Part shown: positions 1 to 13,200 of the stretch, piece by piece
How the letters are laid out: the number at the start of each line of letters is the position of its first letter
Position numbering within the stretch: position 1 is the first letter of the stretch
NCBI GenBank assembly: GCA_963969595.1
Contig: OZ018417.1
Span: 18,478,501-18,542,500, forward strand
Source of the DNA: Neckera pumila
Taxonomy: Eukaryota > Streptophyta > Bryopsida > Hypnales > Neckeraceae
Length of the DNA: 64,000 bases
Direction: 5' to 3'
Made by a program: the position numbers and the translations under genes
The notes under the pieces: generated by a model
What the model saw: the letters and a program-made list of their open reading frames with translations, nothing else
Told to the model about the DNA's origin: nothing
Databases searched by the model: none

Positions 1-25
1 ATAGTCATCACCCATGCAACTAAAT

Positions 26-332
26 CATTAGAAGAGATTTGAGGCCTCCAAGAGCCCACAAGTTATCTTGCATTCCCGCAGCGTTCCCACGCTGTGGAAC
101 GCAAGAGAGCTGCTGCACTGATGTGGTTGAGAAAGTGCCACGTCATTTTTCAAAATAAATAAATAATAAGAATAATAATAATTTTTTGCCTAAATTGATA
201 TTTGGGAGAGAACTTTTTTTTTTTTTTTTGAAATAAAATTTTTTGATAGCCCATACCGGCTATTTTCAGATCTGGCCAGATTGGAGAACAGGCTTGAAAT
301 GGCCCTCCAATGCCCTCCAATCTCTTTTAATG
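26..332. mobile_element. MITE with about 19-bp terminal inverted repeats
   Basis: The left end CATTAGAAGAGATTTGAGG is the inverse of the right end at 314-332, allowing a few mismatches. Inside are a short palindrome near 75-100 (GCGTTCCCACGCTGTGGAACGC-like) and a poly-T run at 213-229. A second, clearly related element lies at 54958-55226 with the same ends, the same palindrome, the 'gatgtgg...gtcattttt' stretch and the homopolymer. No coding capacity. I could not define the target-site duplication. Superfamily unknown. Confidence 0.7.
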
Positions 333-410
333 ACTTCATTTTCCATCCAATCTCTTCTAATGACTTCATTTTCCATCCAATCTCTTCTAATGACTTCATT
401 TTCCATCCAA
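321..410. repeat. 30-bp minisatellite, 3 copies
   Basis: Three units of 30 bp at 321-350, 351-380 and 381-410 differ by about one base (ttttaa against ttctaa). Each unit begins with the terminal bases of the MITE at 26-332 and continues into its flank, so the array is an expansion across the element-host junction. The overlapping short reading frames on both strands merely reflect the repeat. Confidence 0.9.
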
Positions 411-480
411 TATAACTACAATTTAAGAATCTGTGTAGGAATGTTTCATTTTGACATGTCATCATAATCACCATCTATTC

Positions 481-3400
481 AATAATGTAATTTGTTTTCA
501 TTTAATAGTTTAGTTTGAAATTTTACTTGGGATTGTTTGATTTTGAAACGACCAGTTTGTCATCATTGTTATTGGTCCACTATGCACTTCATTTTCCATT
601 TAACAAAAATAGTTTGAGATTCAAATTGACATTGTTTGATTTTGAATTGATGAGCTTGTCATTATAGTCATCACTTATAAGTCATGCAATTATCCTTAGA
701 TAGTATAAATATGTATAATTGAGTACAATATTCAAGAAATAATTGTATACTATATTTTGGCCCTTTGGCCTTACGCATTTCTCTATTGCCTGATTAGTCA
801 TTCAAATGTCAAATCCTTAAGAAAATTTTGACTTTTTGTTAAGAATATTTATTTCAAACATAATAGAACATGCTAATCTTGTCTACATATGTACATGCTA
901 TCATTCTAGTTGATTGGATAGTTTTAGAATGACTTATTACAGTAAAGAAAATTAAGTAGTTTTTACTACAATGCTAGGGCAATTTAAATCTGAACCCCCT
1001 ACATACTTGATGGTTTGAGTTTGAGAGTTTCTTCAAACTACTCTCTCCCAAGGCAAATAATCCTCCTAGAAATAACCTCATTTTTTATTTTAATACTCTG
1101 TATTTCTTAACAAATCCAACCACGTGATCCTTTTGGCTTCTCCTTAGAAGACCAAATGGATTCCAAAAATGTGAAGACGCCCAATAAAGTGCACCTCTAA
1201 AGGATAATTTCATGATGACTTTCAAACAAAATTTGTAAACTATGATATAGATCACATCCACTCAATTTCATTTCCATTACATTACCTAATAGTGGTCATA
1301 AGAATTAAAATTAAAATTCAACAATTCCGTTTGAAGTTCATTGTAGATTGAACATTGATAATTCTTACAATTATGTTTAAAAAAATATAGAACGTTCTGT
1401 TCTAATTATGATAAATTATTTTAAGATTTTTATCTCACTTATTTTTTGGAGTTGCCTTTGAAGGGACATTTTCAAAAGTGAAAAAATTATGATAGTTTTG
1501 GGTAGACCACACTTTTTCTTTTTGAACTAAAATTATTTTTGAAAAGAGTATTTGAAAGTTATATTTTATAAATGATAGTGATCTAGACTTAGAAGAATCT
1601 ATAATCAATAAAAAAACCCCAATATTTTGTGTGTATTCTATACCTTTTGAACTATAGAATATTTGCAAAGCTAAAGCTTCATAATCTGAATCATAGAAAT
1701 ATTAAAGAACTAATTTTCATATTTTTTTGCTTTAATATTTGTGGTTGCATTGAAAGTATGATATTGAAATGATTATTTATATCTGTATATGTTTGTAGTT
1801 ATAAATTTAAACATTTGGTCCATAATGGATTAACAAGCTCTTGAAGTGTGTCACATTGGTATTTTAAAGCAAAAATCCCCAAAGATTGTAAGATGGTGAT
1901 GCCTAAATTTAAATAAAAAGTAATTTCTAGACCTTCCATCCTTTATGGCTAGTATTTTTATACATTGAATATCCTATTTTAAGTCAATGTAGGAAGGGAA
2001 TACTATACAAACATTGGCATTTGATTGAATATGTGGCATAAATATACTACTACCTCATTTATTTTTATAATTTAATTACATTTATAATTTTAAATGATTT
2101 TAAATATTCAAATATTGAATGATTTTAAGTATTCAAAATTTAATTTAAAAAAATGCATATGTTGCACAAGTAGTGAATTTTAGAAAACATTATGGATGAT
2201 AAATTGATAATACTTTGGATAAAATAAACCCCCAAAATTTTATATTTGTTTGACTGATGAAATAAGTAGAAGGAGAGACAAGATGTTGAAAATGAAAAAA
2301 TATCTAAACTTTGAATTACTTTAATAAGAAATTGATTAGTGCTAATAATATTCATGGTAGTAAGGACATTAATGTATTTGTTTGTTTTTAAATTAAAATT
2401 TCATATAGTCAATTTGATCAACTTTAAATTTTATTTCTATCTTCATTGCCTACAAGACAATAATCTTTATTGTTTTCATCTTTTTAGTAGCACTGGAACA
2501 ATTAAAAGTATTTACAAAAGGTATTAATTTATCTAATCAAATGAAATTCATTAGTTTAGCTAACTCCATTGAAATGGTAGTTAAAAAGTCCCTTATAACT
2601 TTTGCAATACTTATAGGTATTACATTGGAAAAAACCTTACATCCCACCCTACATGTCCATCCAACATAACAATTAGGAATTATCCAAAGCATTAATGTAA
2701 GAATTCAAGAGTATGATGTCCTAAGAGCATTCACAAATTTGCAAAAAAACACCCAAAGAAGGCTCTCTAATTATTGATAGGTCAAGTTTTAGTGTTGAAT
2801 TTTGGAATAGAAAAATTAACTTGCTCTACTATTGCTTCTTTTGTATACATAATTATTGTATAGGATATATATTAGTCAGTTGTCAAATTCATTCATTATT
2901 TTCATCTAGAAAAAAGTTTTTTTATAAGGCAAATTAGACACTGGCAAACTTATGTATGAAATGAACTTCATATTTTGTATTTTAATAGCAACTTTAATAA
3001 AACTTCAAGCCTAAATTTTTTAAGCTATTAGCCAAGATTGCTTAATAAGTAGAAAAAATTCCGTAATACTGAATCAAAGTTTTAGACTCTTGAAAATATA
3101 AAGTACATGGATAAATTGTACCATTTGATAACTATTATGAATTTTTTAATTTGTTGGAAGACAAAAGATTGCAAGGTTGACTCTAATAACCATTCGATTA
3201 ACAATACCATTGAAAGTTTGTCTAAATTGTGAATTTTTTTTCCAATCTAGTCTAACCCCATTTTCTCACATCAATTAACGCACATCACAAAGGGATAAAA
3301 TTTCCGAGATTACATTTTAAACAAACAAAATTAGAAATTTTGGGCTATAAAAAAATTCTTGTCCTTTGCAAACATGTTCAAAATTTTCAAAAAGTTTATA

Positions 3401-4492
3401 CAAGCTATAAATTTTGTTGAAGAATGTTATAGCTATGATTATGATGAGATATTGTCTTATATTTGAAAAGTCAATAGGAAGACCTACCACTTTTTGCATC
3501 TTAGAAGATTAAATCAATAGCCAATGATTTCATATTGTGCACTCAAAGAATTAAATGTCATTTTCTAAAAAAAATTCTATTACTTCAAAGTATAAATACC
3601 CCAAAAAGAATATCCAATAATCAAAATCAATTGGTTGTCACATTAATTTAGAGTAGTTCATCAATGTGTCCTTTAGATATTCAAAGATGGGTACGTTGAT
3701 GAACAATTTTTGGTACAAGGATCAAAACATTTTTAGCCTTTCTTTTGAAAAACTCTAAGTTCCCTCCCTTCATATGAAATCATTTTCTTTGGGTGCATAT
3801 AGGAATTCATATAGAGACTTTTTACAATATGATTGACACTACAAGCTTTACAAGGCAACACTTCAAAGCCAATAAAATTTAATGTAGCATCCTCATTCTA
3901 TCATTTCGGATAAACCATCAAGCACACACATCAAAATGTATGAAAAGTAACCTCTTTTATTGATTTGGTAAAAGTCAACTAATCGTATTTCTTCATTATA
4001 TTGAGTCCTGCAAATCACCTTCTAAAATGAAATTTAGATGGATTATTGTATCATATTACACTTTGTGATGGAACCATGTGTGAGACTCTCAACAAGGTGA
4101 TTAGTCATAGATCTACTAATTATTTATCCAAGACATATAATTGTATGGTTGGGCCCCTTCAAATTGGAATTAGAATGAATTTATACTTTATAATGTGCAC
4201 GTAAATGCTTATTTTTCATTTATTCAATTCCTTGAGCAATGATGGATTGATGATGCTTATTAACCCCTAATAAAGATATTACAAGTTAATAAAAAGATTT
4301 CCTTGTGTCAAGAAAGAAAAAGAATCACAATTTTGTTGGATATCAATATTTCAATGTAGGCATTCAACCCACATAATCACTCCTTGCTGCTGTAGATAAA
4401 TAACTTATCCACCTTAATTAAAGAACAATTTATTGCTAAAAAACAATTCAAATTTTGTTGGAAAGAACATTTGACAATATATTGTTTCTTTT
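481..4492. other. Gene-free AT-rich DNA
   Basis: No coding exon, RNA gene or complete transposon is recognised. Reading frames here are short and compositionally biased. The stretch around 2055-2160 is almost pure A/T, with repeated 'ttttaaatattcaaat' words. Probably decayed repeats. Confidence 0.6.
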
Positions 4493-4496
4493 TTAA

Positions 4497-5128
4497 CCCC
4501 TAAATGCCCAAGGCCTAGTTTGGGCTTCCTAGAATTTGCTCTAAATTGAACAAAATACCAACATTTTGATAAGTTGTATCAATTTTTTGAATTGTAACCG
4601 TACAAATTCAACCTGGACATATTAGAGATCACATAGGAAAAGAAAACACAACAATATCATTTATGGAGTAAAAGATTATAATGTTTGACCATGAGTGCTA
4701 AAACTGCAAAAATCTTTCAATCTTCTGTACACAAGTCAAATCTAAAAAGTTGGTGACCAAAAAATATGAGGTTAAAGGGCCTAACTTGTTTAACCCTGAT
4801 CAATTTATAGCTTCTTAAAATCTACTCTACCATTTTTTTAAATGAATTTTGAATGTGATTTTCTCTCCAAGATCTAGTGTATTTGAGGCTCATTTCCAAG
4901 AGCTCTCAACACTATAGGAAGTCAAGATTGCAATGGGTACCCTTGTACAAAAACTTGAATAGAAAAATCACTACCATTTCTTTTCAAAATCAGATTTTTG
5001 GTGCTAAAATTAGACTTCAAGAAGAACTTTCTAAAAATATAAACTACTAAAAATAGCAACTTCATTAGGTTTTATTTAACTTCAAAGTTTTGCAAGCACT
5101 AGATTTGGGTGCCTTGGGCATTTAGGAG
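4497..5128. mobile_element. TTAA-flanked MITE, family A copy 1
   Basis: TTAA (4493-4496) is followed by CCCCTAAATGCCCAAGGC; the right end reads GCCTTGGGCATTTAGGAG and is followed by TTAA (5129-5132). The 632-bp interior is non-coding. The element at 49469-50105 is the same sequence in the opposite orientation, with shared blocks such as 'gatctagtgtatttgaggctcatttcc' (inverted there). TTAA on both sides with CCC-starting ends is what piggyBac-type transposition leaves; Kolobok and Sola3 elements also use TTAA, so the superfamily is an inference. Confidence 0.8.
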
Positions 5129-5341
5129 TTAAAGGATGAAATCAATTAAATGTGACAAAGTCTTTGCTAAGTATTGCTCCATTTTGGGAAGAAAGTATAC
5201 ACATTTGAATAACTAATGGTAGTTTGCACTTTGTGTTAGGGGTGATGTTTGCAATGCAAATCTAGTCCAGTAGTAGCCTAGTAGGTCTACATTTATTCCT
5301 AAAATCCTTAATAACAATACCTTTTAACACCAAGTACTGTA

Positions 5342-6283
5342 TAGTACCCCAAAGAAATAGTACATAACTTTTAATTTAGGGCCTAAAGACTTAATTTTGA
5401 AATTAGATGTAGAAGATGATCCATTGAGATTTTGAAAAAACTTCTTGAATAAAAACAACTCAAAATTTATAGGAGAACAACTTTTGTTCTTGGTCAAATA
5501 GCAAATTGTGCATTTATAGTGATTGATTGACAAAGCAGAATATTGTACGTTCGGAGGTAACTTTTTCAAATCACATTTACTACACCAATTACTAAGATTT
5601 TAAAATTACTTCTTGAGAGAAAAAAACTCAAAATTTACAGGAGAATAACTTTCATTTTAAGCTCAAAAGCTTATCAAGCCCCAATTTTTCACAAATGAAG
5701 CCCAAATGAGTGGACCAATCTCACCGTTGTCAAAATTCAAATGGTAATTCATAGAATGGGCTATCAATCTTGCATTGCTGCAAAAAAGCCGTTTACAGAC
5801 GACAAGCACAAGCTTGCAAGACTAGCCTTTGCAATACAACACCAACATTGGATGATAGAAGACAAGAAACAAATTATTTGGTTAGATGAGTCGTCTTTTG
5901 AGATTAGTCCACTCGTTTGGGCTGCATTTGTGAACCATTGAGGCATGATAAGCTTTTGAGCTTAAAATGAAAGTTATTCTCCTGTAAATTTTGAGTTTTT
6001 TTCTCTCAAGAAGTAATTTTAAAATCTTAGTAATTGGTGTAGTAAATGTGATTTGAAAAAGTTACCTTTGAATATACAATATTCCGCTTTGTCAATCAAT
6101 CAATCACTATAAATGCACAATTTGCTATTTGGCCAAGAACAAAAGTTATTCTCCTATAAATTTTGAGTTGTTTTTGTTCAAGAAGTTTTTCAAAATCTTG
6201 ATGGATCATCTTCTAATTCTGATTTCAAAATTAAGTCTTTAGGCCCTAAACTAAAAGTTATGTACTCTCTCTTTGGGGTACTG
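5342..6283. mobile_element. Tc1/mariner-like element with about 340-bp inverted repeats
   Basis: The ends read TAGTACCCCAAAG... and ...CTTTGGGGTACTG, each bordered by TA (5340-5341 and 6284-6285), the Tc1/mariner target duplication. The arms (about 5342-5690 and 5945-6283) are inverted copies over roughly 340 bp with about 85-90% identity by eye, far longer than usual mariner ends. Only a 66-residue transposase remnant lies between them, so the element is non-autonomous, and mobile only if an intact relative supplies the enzyme. Confidence 0.8.
5741..5941 (+). pseudogene. Tc1/mariner transposase fragment
   Basis: A 66-codon frame contains the block KHKLARLAFAIQHQHW followed by IIWLDESSFEI. 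This matches the part of Tc1-type DDE transposases around the second catalytic acid (usually W-T/S-D-E-S-x-F). Family members have about 340 residues, so the helix-turn-helix N-terminus, the first Asp and the last catalytic residue are all missing. The usual EDW before the motif reads EDK, and the frame stops right where the right inverted repeat begins. The wording of the block resembles fungal Tc1 elements more than plant mariner (recognition from memory). Not functional. Confidence 0.75.
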
Positions 6284-7285
6284 TACAAACATATCCTAAA
6301 TGAGTTATTGTCTATAATTTGCGTATTTCATCCATGGGTAACTTATTGTTGTAAAGAGGCTCATGCCTCCAGTGATTATTGCTTTCTGCACTGCCCCAAA
6401 AGTGAAATAGAAAACCCCTGCCCAAGGCCCCACTCACACGTCAAGCAGCTAAAATTGACCATAAATAATTTAACCTACACCCCCGGCCATAAATAGCCCT
6501 CCTCCTCCATAAAATTATCCATCCATATAATTTCATCCATCTAACTTCATCCACCTAACGGATGACCCCTCTCCCGCCGCGTCCGCCGCGTCCGCCGCGA
6601 GCGCTGCGACCTTCACACGCTGCCTCCCCCTGACACGCGAATCGGGGGGCCCAGAGCAGAAAATAATATCTCCGCCTGGCTTGCACTTGTGGTGACATGG
6701 AAATCCTGGGCCCAGGATGTGGCCGCACGCCCACCACAGGCGTAAGCTGAGAATTGGTGGTGCCTGTGAGAGCGCTTGCGAACGCTGGAAAAGATCTGGC
6801 GCCCTGCAAATCGGGCCCAATCAGCAAATCCGCGCATCTCTTGCTCACTTTCAGATTTTCAGGCTTTCGGGCTTTGGTGAGCTCCACGTCCATTCAGTGC
6901 CCTTTCACTTATTTCTTTGGAAGCCACGATTGCTCTACTGACTGGTTCCGTGGATGCCGACGATTTGGCGACTCGGGACGCAAAGCATTCTGGGCAGGAA
7001 TGAATTGACACGGGACTCTTGGGTCTTTGGGGGGATTCAATATTTGCAAGGTTTCGTTACTGGGTGCGCTTTGGTATGTGGAGCCGACGAGTTTTGCTGG
7101 GGTTTTGAACGATTTTAGGGTTGCTTGCTGCGGAACTCCAGTGGTAGAACGATAAGTGTGTAAAGGAGCTTGTGGTTGAGAATTTTCTTGGGTGGGTTGT
7201 GATCGAGGGTACTTTGCTGGGGATTCTACTCTGTGAAATGTATACTTCGGGTACATTCTCTTTGTAGTCGCCGTTTCGTTTCGCC
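6284..7285 (+). promoter_or_regulatory. COP1 upstream region and 5' leader
   Basis: GC content rises sharply from about 6540, unlike the AT-rich flank. A 9-bp direct repeat (CGCCGCGTC, three times) lies at about 6575-6600. The transcription start is not evident. A 54-codon upstream reading frame begins at ATG 6954 and ends at TAG 7116-7118; it would lie in the leader if transcription starts before 6950. No clear TATA box seen. Confidence 0.5.
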
Positions 7286-10200
7286 ATGGCAAGTTCTTCG
7301 GTGAAGGCGAGTATGCCGAAAGTGGCATTGGAGTTCGTGAAGGAGGAGCCGCAGGAGCTTGAGTTTTGGGCGTCGGAGAATTGCAATGGAGCAGCCGCGG
7401 ATGTGGATAAAGATTTCGTGTGTCCGATTTGTTTTCAGACAATGCAAGATGCGTTTCTGACGAGCTGTTGTGGGCATAGTTTCTGCCATTCGTGTATTTC
7501 CACTCATTTGAGTAACAAGAGTAATTGCCCGAGTTGCTCTCGGTACTTGACTGCCGATCAGCTCATCCCCAACTTCCTCTTGTCCAAGGTTTGTCTCTCT
7601 CTCCCTCGAATGATGCGTTCTAGTGGTTTTACTAGTGATTCTCTTCTTTCCCTCTGAGCCTTAAATTCTCATCAGACGTACTATCCCTCATTTGAAGTTC
7701 TGTTGGGGACTCGCCTCGCATGTGGAATGCATGTCTTCCACTCTGACGCCCGAAATCATAGGAGTTTGAATTGGAATAGCTGAAGATTCTCTTTGACATG
7801 ATTTTTGTCTTGTTGCAATGTAAGGTAGAGGATACTAGATCGTTAAGGACCTGATCCCGTCTCGGGATGACTGATCCCTGTAATTAATGCATGCATACAT
7901 ATGGTTGGAGTTTTTAGCAAGTGGTTTAAGCTTGACTAGGCTACATGTCTATGATCTTCAATGGGATGGGATTTCTATTATTGGTATCCCTTCAATAGTG
8001 ATCGACATCCCCTCCACTTTGATTGATTTCTTATGAAATCATCAAATATACGGTCAAAAATATTTGATCAATAACATATCTGACTTTTTTATTCAAACCG
8101 ATCCCTCCACAGCTATATGCCTCTCCCAAAATTCATACTCCTGCATGTTTGTATATACTTAAAGTGTCGTAAGTACTGTGCTCTAATGTAGTAATCGAAG
8201 TTATGAAGCAACATCATGAAGGCAACTGGTTTTTACGCGGAATGGACCCGCGGAATCGATCCGATCATAATAGGTTTCTGTTCCCTGGATTTAATGTGAA
8301 GGACTTCGATGTGGTTTAGATCTTGGAATTTCTAGGGATTGTTTTTTTTTTACCTGTGTTTGATAGAGCTTTGGAAGCATTGGGATTCGGAGTCTGATTG
8401 TGTATATTGCATGTCAATCGCAGTTGATGAAGAAGGCTTCAGCTTGCCAGTTACTCAGAAATTCATCTCCAGTAGAGCATTTGCGTTTTGCACTTCAGCA
8501 GGTGACTTGGATTCCATGTCTTGTTCCAATGTAATCAGGGAACGAAACAGTTATTTTTCTGCTGTGGTTCATTTCATTGATTTGTTGGTTTTGGGATTTT
8601 CTCTTTGAGCTAATTTGATTGATACGGTTTGCAGGGTGTGGATCTGCCTATGAAGGATTTGGATTCCTTACTGCAACTTTTAAGCGAAAGGAAGAAAAAA
8701 GTTGAACAGGAGGAGGCCGAGACCAACATGGAGGTTCTTCTTGATTTCCTTCACCTATCAAGGCAACGGAAGCAAGAAGAGCTGCTTGAGGTGAGGCTTT
8801 AAATCCATAAGTGCGCACATGGATAAAGGTGATCGCTTCATATCTATAGTGGTGAAATAAATCACTTAGGAAGCTCCAAGGAATGTAACACAATGCTCCA
8901 ATGAAGAAATCATACCTGACATTTTGAAACGATAGAAATACGTCTTGAAAGTTACTATAATCAACTATGAGTTTCCAGAGTGGACTCTACTTTGAGCTTG
9001 GAGTAAGCCGCCCAATTTTGTTCTCCTTTGTTGTAGAAGAACTGAACAGTCCATGTGTTATTGGGACAATGCATGATCGTTTGTGATAGTAGAGTAACTG
9101 CTTGTCTTCATGCTAACAAAGGGCAAAGTAACATACCGAAGTATGCTTCGTTTGAGCCTGGTATCCAAGCATGCTGACGTATTGCTTTTAAAGGAAATCT
9201 TTACAGTGAATTGATACTTCAGTGAAATGTTTTTCTTGAAACAGATGCAGGGTGACCTTCATTGTCTCAAAGAAGATATAGCCACGGTTGAGAGGCGGCG
9301 CCAAGAGCTGTTAAGGGTCAAAGCCAAGTTTGCGAAACGAGGTCGCTTGGCTACGGATTTGTCATCACATAATTTGGACACTATCCCAGGGTGTGAAATG
9401 GAAAGTAATGGAGGTGCGATATCCGTTTGGCTAGGGGGACAAGGTGGTGCCTTTGCTCCGTCCAGTGAACCTAAACCTTGGGCAGGAGTTACTAAGAAGA
9501 GCATGGCATCCCCTATGGATGAAAAGAATGAAGCTATGACTGCGAAATTTCTTGAGAATTCAATCCTGAATCCTCGTGTTGAATCAGCAGGTGTTCTCAC
9601 AGTCAGCAAGAAACGCCGAGTGTTGGCACAGGTACGTATTTCCATTCAAGAGACTGCGCTACGGTTTGAGCTATTTGGAGTGGTTTCCATTAGTAGGTTG
9701 GAACTTTTTATATGAGAGCACTGCCCCATTTTCAAGATGATTCTAATGCACGTAAACACGAATTTTCTTGTAACCGTATGTGTTAGTTATGAACTGTTGA
9801 ATTTGAGGTAGTCAGGTCTCAATCACGAGCCTAGACCACCCTTGAGCCATGAAAAATGGGTCGCATTTACACATGGCATCTTTGGCTGTAGTAGAGCATA
9901 GAAGTATCTCATTTCCTACACGTGCATGGATGGCATTGCATTCATCATGGATGTCTTTCAACCCACGGGAAAGGGACCCACGTGAATAGGTTCAGTACCT
10001 TAAGTCGATAGTGTTTGAAGTTCTCATCAAGTGGTTTCGCAAAGGTTAAATTATACGTTAGTGTGCTAATTTACGCTCGTTTTGTTATTGTTTCACTAAT
10101 TACTATAGATTGGGTTTGTTTTACACTAGTGAGGATCTGAACGTTAGAAAATGGTTTGCAGTTCGAAGATTTGCAAGAAGCTTATCTAATGCGAAGAAGG

Positions 10201-13200
10201 CAAGTTGCACGAAAGCAAAGACACAGGCAGTTTCAGGAGTCTGTGAAAAAGGAGGTCGTCAAGGGTTCAGACTGCTTTCAGGACGGGCTAGAAGATTTTG
10301 AGTCGGTACTTTCAGCATTTACACGATACAGGTGTGACTTATAGATCTATTGCCTCTTTTATACAACTTTTCGATCTTGCTTATCGAGGGCTCTTCCTTT
10401 TACCCTTGTAGGAACTATGTTGAGAAGAAAAATAAATTTCCCGAGCGTCGTTACCATTGTCTATTCTACTTAAAAAAAGATTCGAAGATGGCTTGCACGC
10501 TTTATTGGTAGCATGGTGGGCTGTTTTAACTCTGATTATCTTATGCATCTGGAGCCTGTCCTTTACCTCATCTAATGTATTACTGCGATCTTGTTCATGA
10601 ACAGTCGTTTCCGTGTCCTCGCTGAGCTTCATCATGGAGACCTATTCCACAACTCCAATATAGTATCCAGGTGAGATATTTTGAATTTAAGGTTCTTTTA
10701 ACCTGGAGCCTCTCTTTCCAGTAGTAGTGTTCGACAAGTTGGCGTACAGTCAATAAGATTTAGTTGCTGTTTTACGAATATCTATGAAATTCAATGGCAT
10801 GAGTATTGCTTAAGTGCCGCGATGTTTTCCTACGTCTCAGACTTGGGTTCTTTTCTTTTGCTACTCAGTTGGATCATGAGTTATGCGCTGTATTGAAAGT
10901 ACCTGCTTTGTTTGCAGTATTGAATTTGATCGAGATGATGAGTTCTTTGCCACGGCGGGTGTATCTCGACGCATCAAAGTTTTCGATTTTTCTACTGTAC
11001 GTTACATTTCTCACGCTTATTTGAACTAGATATTATAGAGAGTATGATCGGAAATCCTGAAAGTTTGGGGTTCGACCCAATTTTATTATTGAGTGGGTAT
11101 CGTTCTCAACGTTAATGTATATACAGTTTGGAGGGTTTAGAGATGTTTGCATCTATTCACTCTCTTTGGCTCACAATGTTGGGCTAAACTATAGATTTGA
11201 AATTGAAACAGGTCGTAAATGAGTTTGCGGATATTCACTGTCCGGTGGTGGAGATTCCTACTCGGTCGAAACTGAGCTACTTGAGCTGGAATAAGTATGT
11301 GAAACCTCTTATCGCTAGTAGCGATTATGAAGGCATTGTTACTGTATGGGATATTAACACGAAACAGGTAAGAGAAGGACATAATGTGTGATATCTACAC
11401 ATTGAGTAAATAGAATGCATTTTGCTTTTATCATTAATATTTAGAATATTGGCATCATTAATTGTGTCCCTAACATGCCTGAACGATTTGCATCCTGCAG
11501 AGTGTTATGGAGTATGAGGAGCATGAGAAGCGTGCTTGGAGTGTTGATTTTGCTCGAACAGAGGCATCTATGCTAGTTTCTGGTAGTGATGATGGAAAGG
11601 TAGAGCCAGCTTCTGTTAAACTCTTCTGTTATTTGCAGAACTGGTGATATTGTGGAATTTTGGAATTGCATCTCCTGGTAGATGCATGCGAGTACAATGT
11701 TTTTAACATAAGTTTAGTGTTTCAAGAACTTTTAGAACAGCATCGTAAAGAGAGTGTTTCCCATGATTCAAAGGCCTCTCCTGGAATTACGGAGAAGATT
11801 TTTTTTGATGATGCTGTCAAAGTTTTGAAACCATCTGATTTTACTGAGAAAATTGTTCTATCTGCTCAGCTGCTGTCACTTTATACTTGGTTGCGCTTCT
11901 TGACTTGGGAAAACTAAGAAGAGTACTTTGAAATTTTCCAGGTGAAGGTGTGGTGCACAAGGCAAGAGAGCAGCGCCCTCACTTTAGATATGAGGGCTAA
12001 CATTTGTAGCGTGAAATTCAATCCTGGTTCCAGTCACCACATTGCAGTAAGTTTCCATTTTACATTTTAGCAGTTTTGATGCCCCTGCTCTTCTCAGTCT
12101 CTGCACAGTTTTGTGGTGGCAACTTGGTTAGAGTTCGATATTGCCGTTTCAAACTGATTATTATTGTATCTGATACAGCCAACAATTTTGTACAATGTGA
12201 GCTTGAAACTTAATTGACTGGAGTTTCTGGAAGGAATGTGGAATGTGATTCTAACTTACTCTCTTGTAATTTTCTCAGGTTGGTTCTGCCGACCACCATA
12301 TCCATTACTTTGACTTGCGCAATGCAAGTATTCCACTCTATGTGTTCAAGGGACACCGGAAGGCTGTATCGTACGTAAAGTTTATATCTCCCACCGAATT
12401 GGCTTCGGCTTCTACAGATAGCACACTTCGGCTTTGGGATGTTCAAAAGAACCTTCCGGTATGCCACAAAGTTCTCTGCTTCGATTAGGACTATGTTTCA
12501 TCATGCAAGGGTCTGCATGTAATTGCCATCTAGATGATTTGAGAGAGTTTTTGGAATTTTGAATTATTTGTGTATATAATTAATTGTATATCTGTTTTTG
12601 TATATTTGTTGCTTGAACGGACGACTAGGTTGCACAACTTATGTGTTTAGTTAGATCCAGTGCCACTGCGCAACTGCTGTACTACTTTAGGATTTAGGTA
12701 TCTCATTATCCTCGAGTCGAAGATAAGTATCCTCCAGTTGAGGATACTTATCTTGGAGTCAAGGATACTTATCTTCGATTCGAGGATAAGAACCAGACCG
12801 ATGCATAGATATACAAAAAAATACTTTTAGCATAATACGTTTCTTTGATTTCTGATCGACTTTGTTTATGTTTTGCTTCAGATCCGAACTCTCAGAGGAC
12901 ATACAAACGAGAAGAATTTCGTAGGGTTGACTGTCAACAGTGAATATATTGCTTGTGGCAGTGAAACAAATGATGTATTTGTGTATCATAAGGTACGAAC
13001 TACAACTGATCATTATTTGATTGTGGTCTGGCACTTCTCTGTTGCAAGCAACCTTTCTTCTAGAGGTTCTAGTTTTCTGTGTACTTTGCCTTTTAGCTGT
13101 ATTAGGACATTCATTACCTTCTACAAGCCTTAGAATTTCACTTGCGTTTTGACGGCACGATTCTAAGATTACTTGTTTTGTGATGCACAGGCAATGTCAA

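Noticed and set aside
6533..7507. Several minus-strand frames of 70-177 codons across the COP1 leader and first exon
   Set aside because: They are antisense shadows of a GC-rich leader and of the RING exon, low-complexity and without domains.
11060..11085. GGGGTTCGACCC in a COP1 intron, tRNA-like B box
   Set aside because: No cloverleaf can be built around it.
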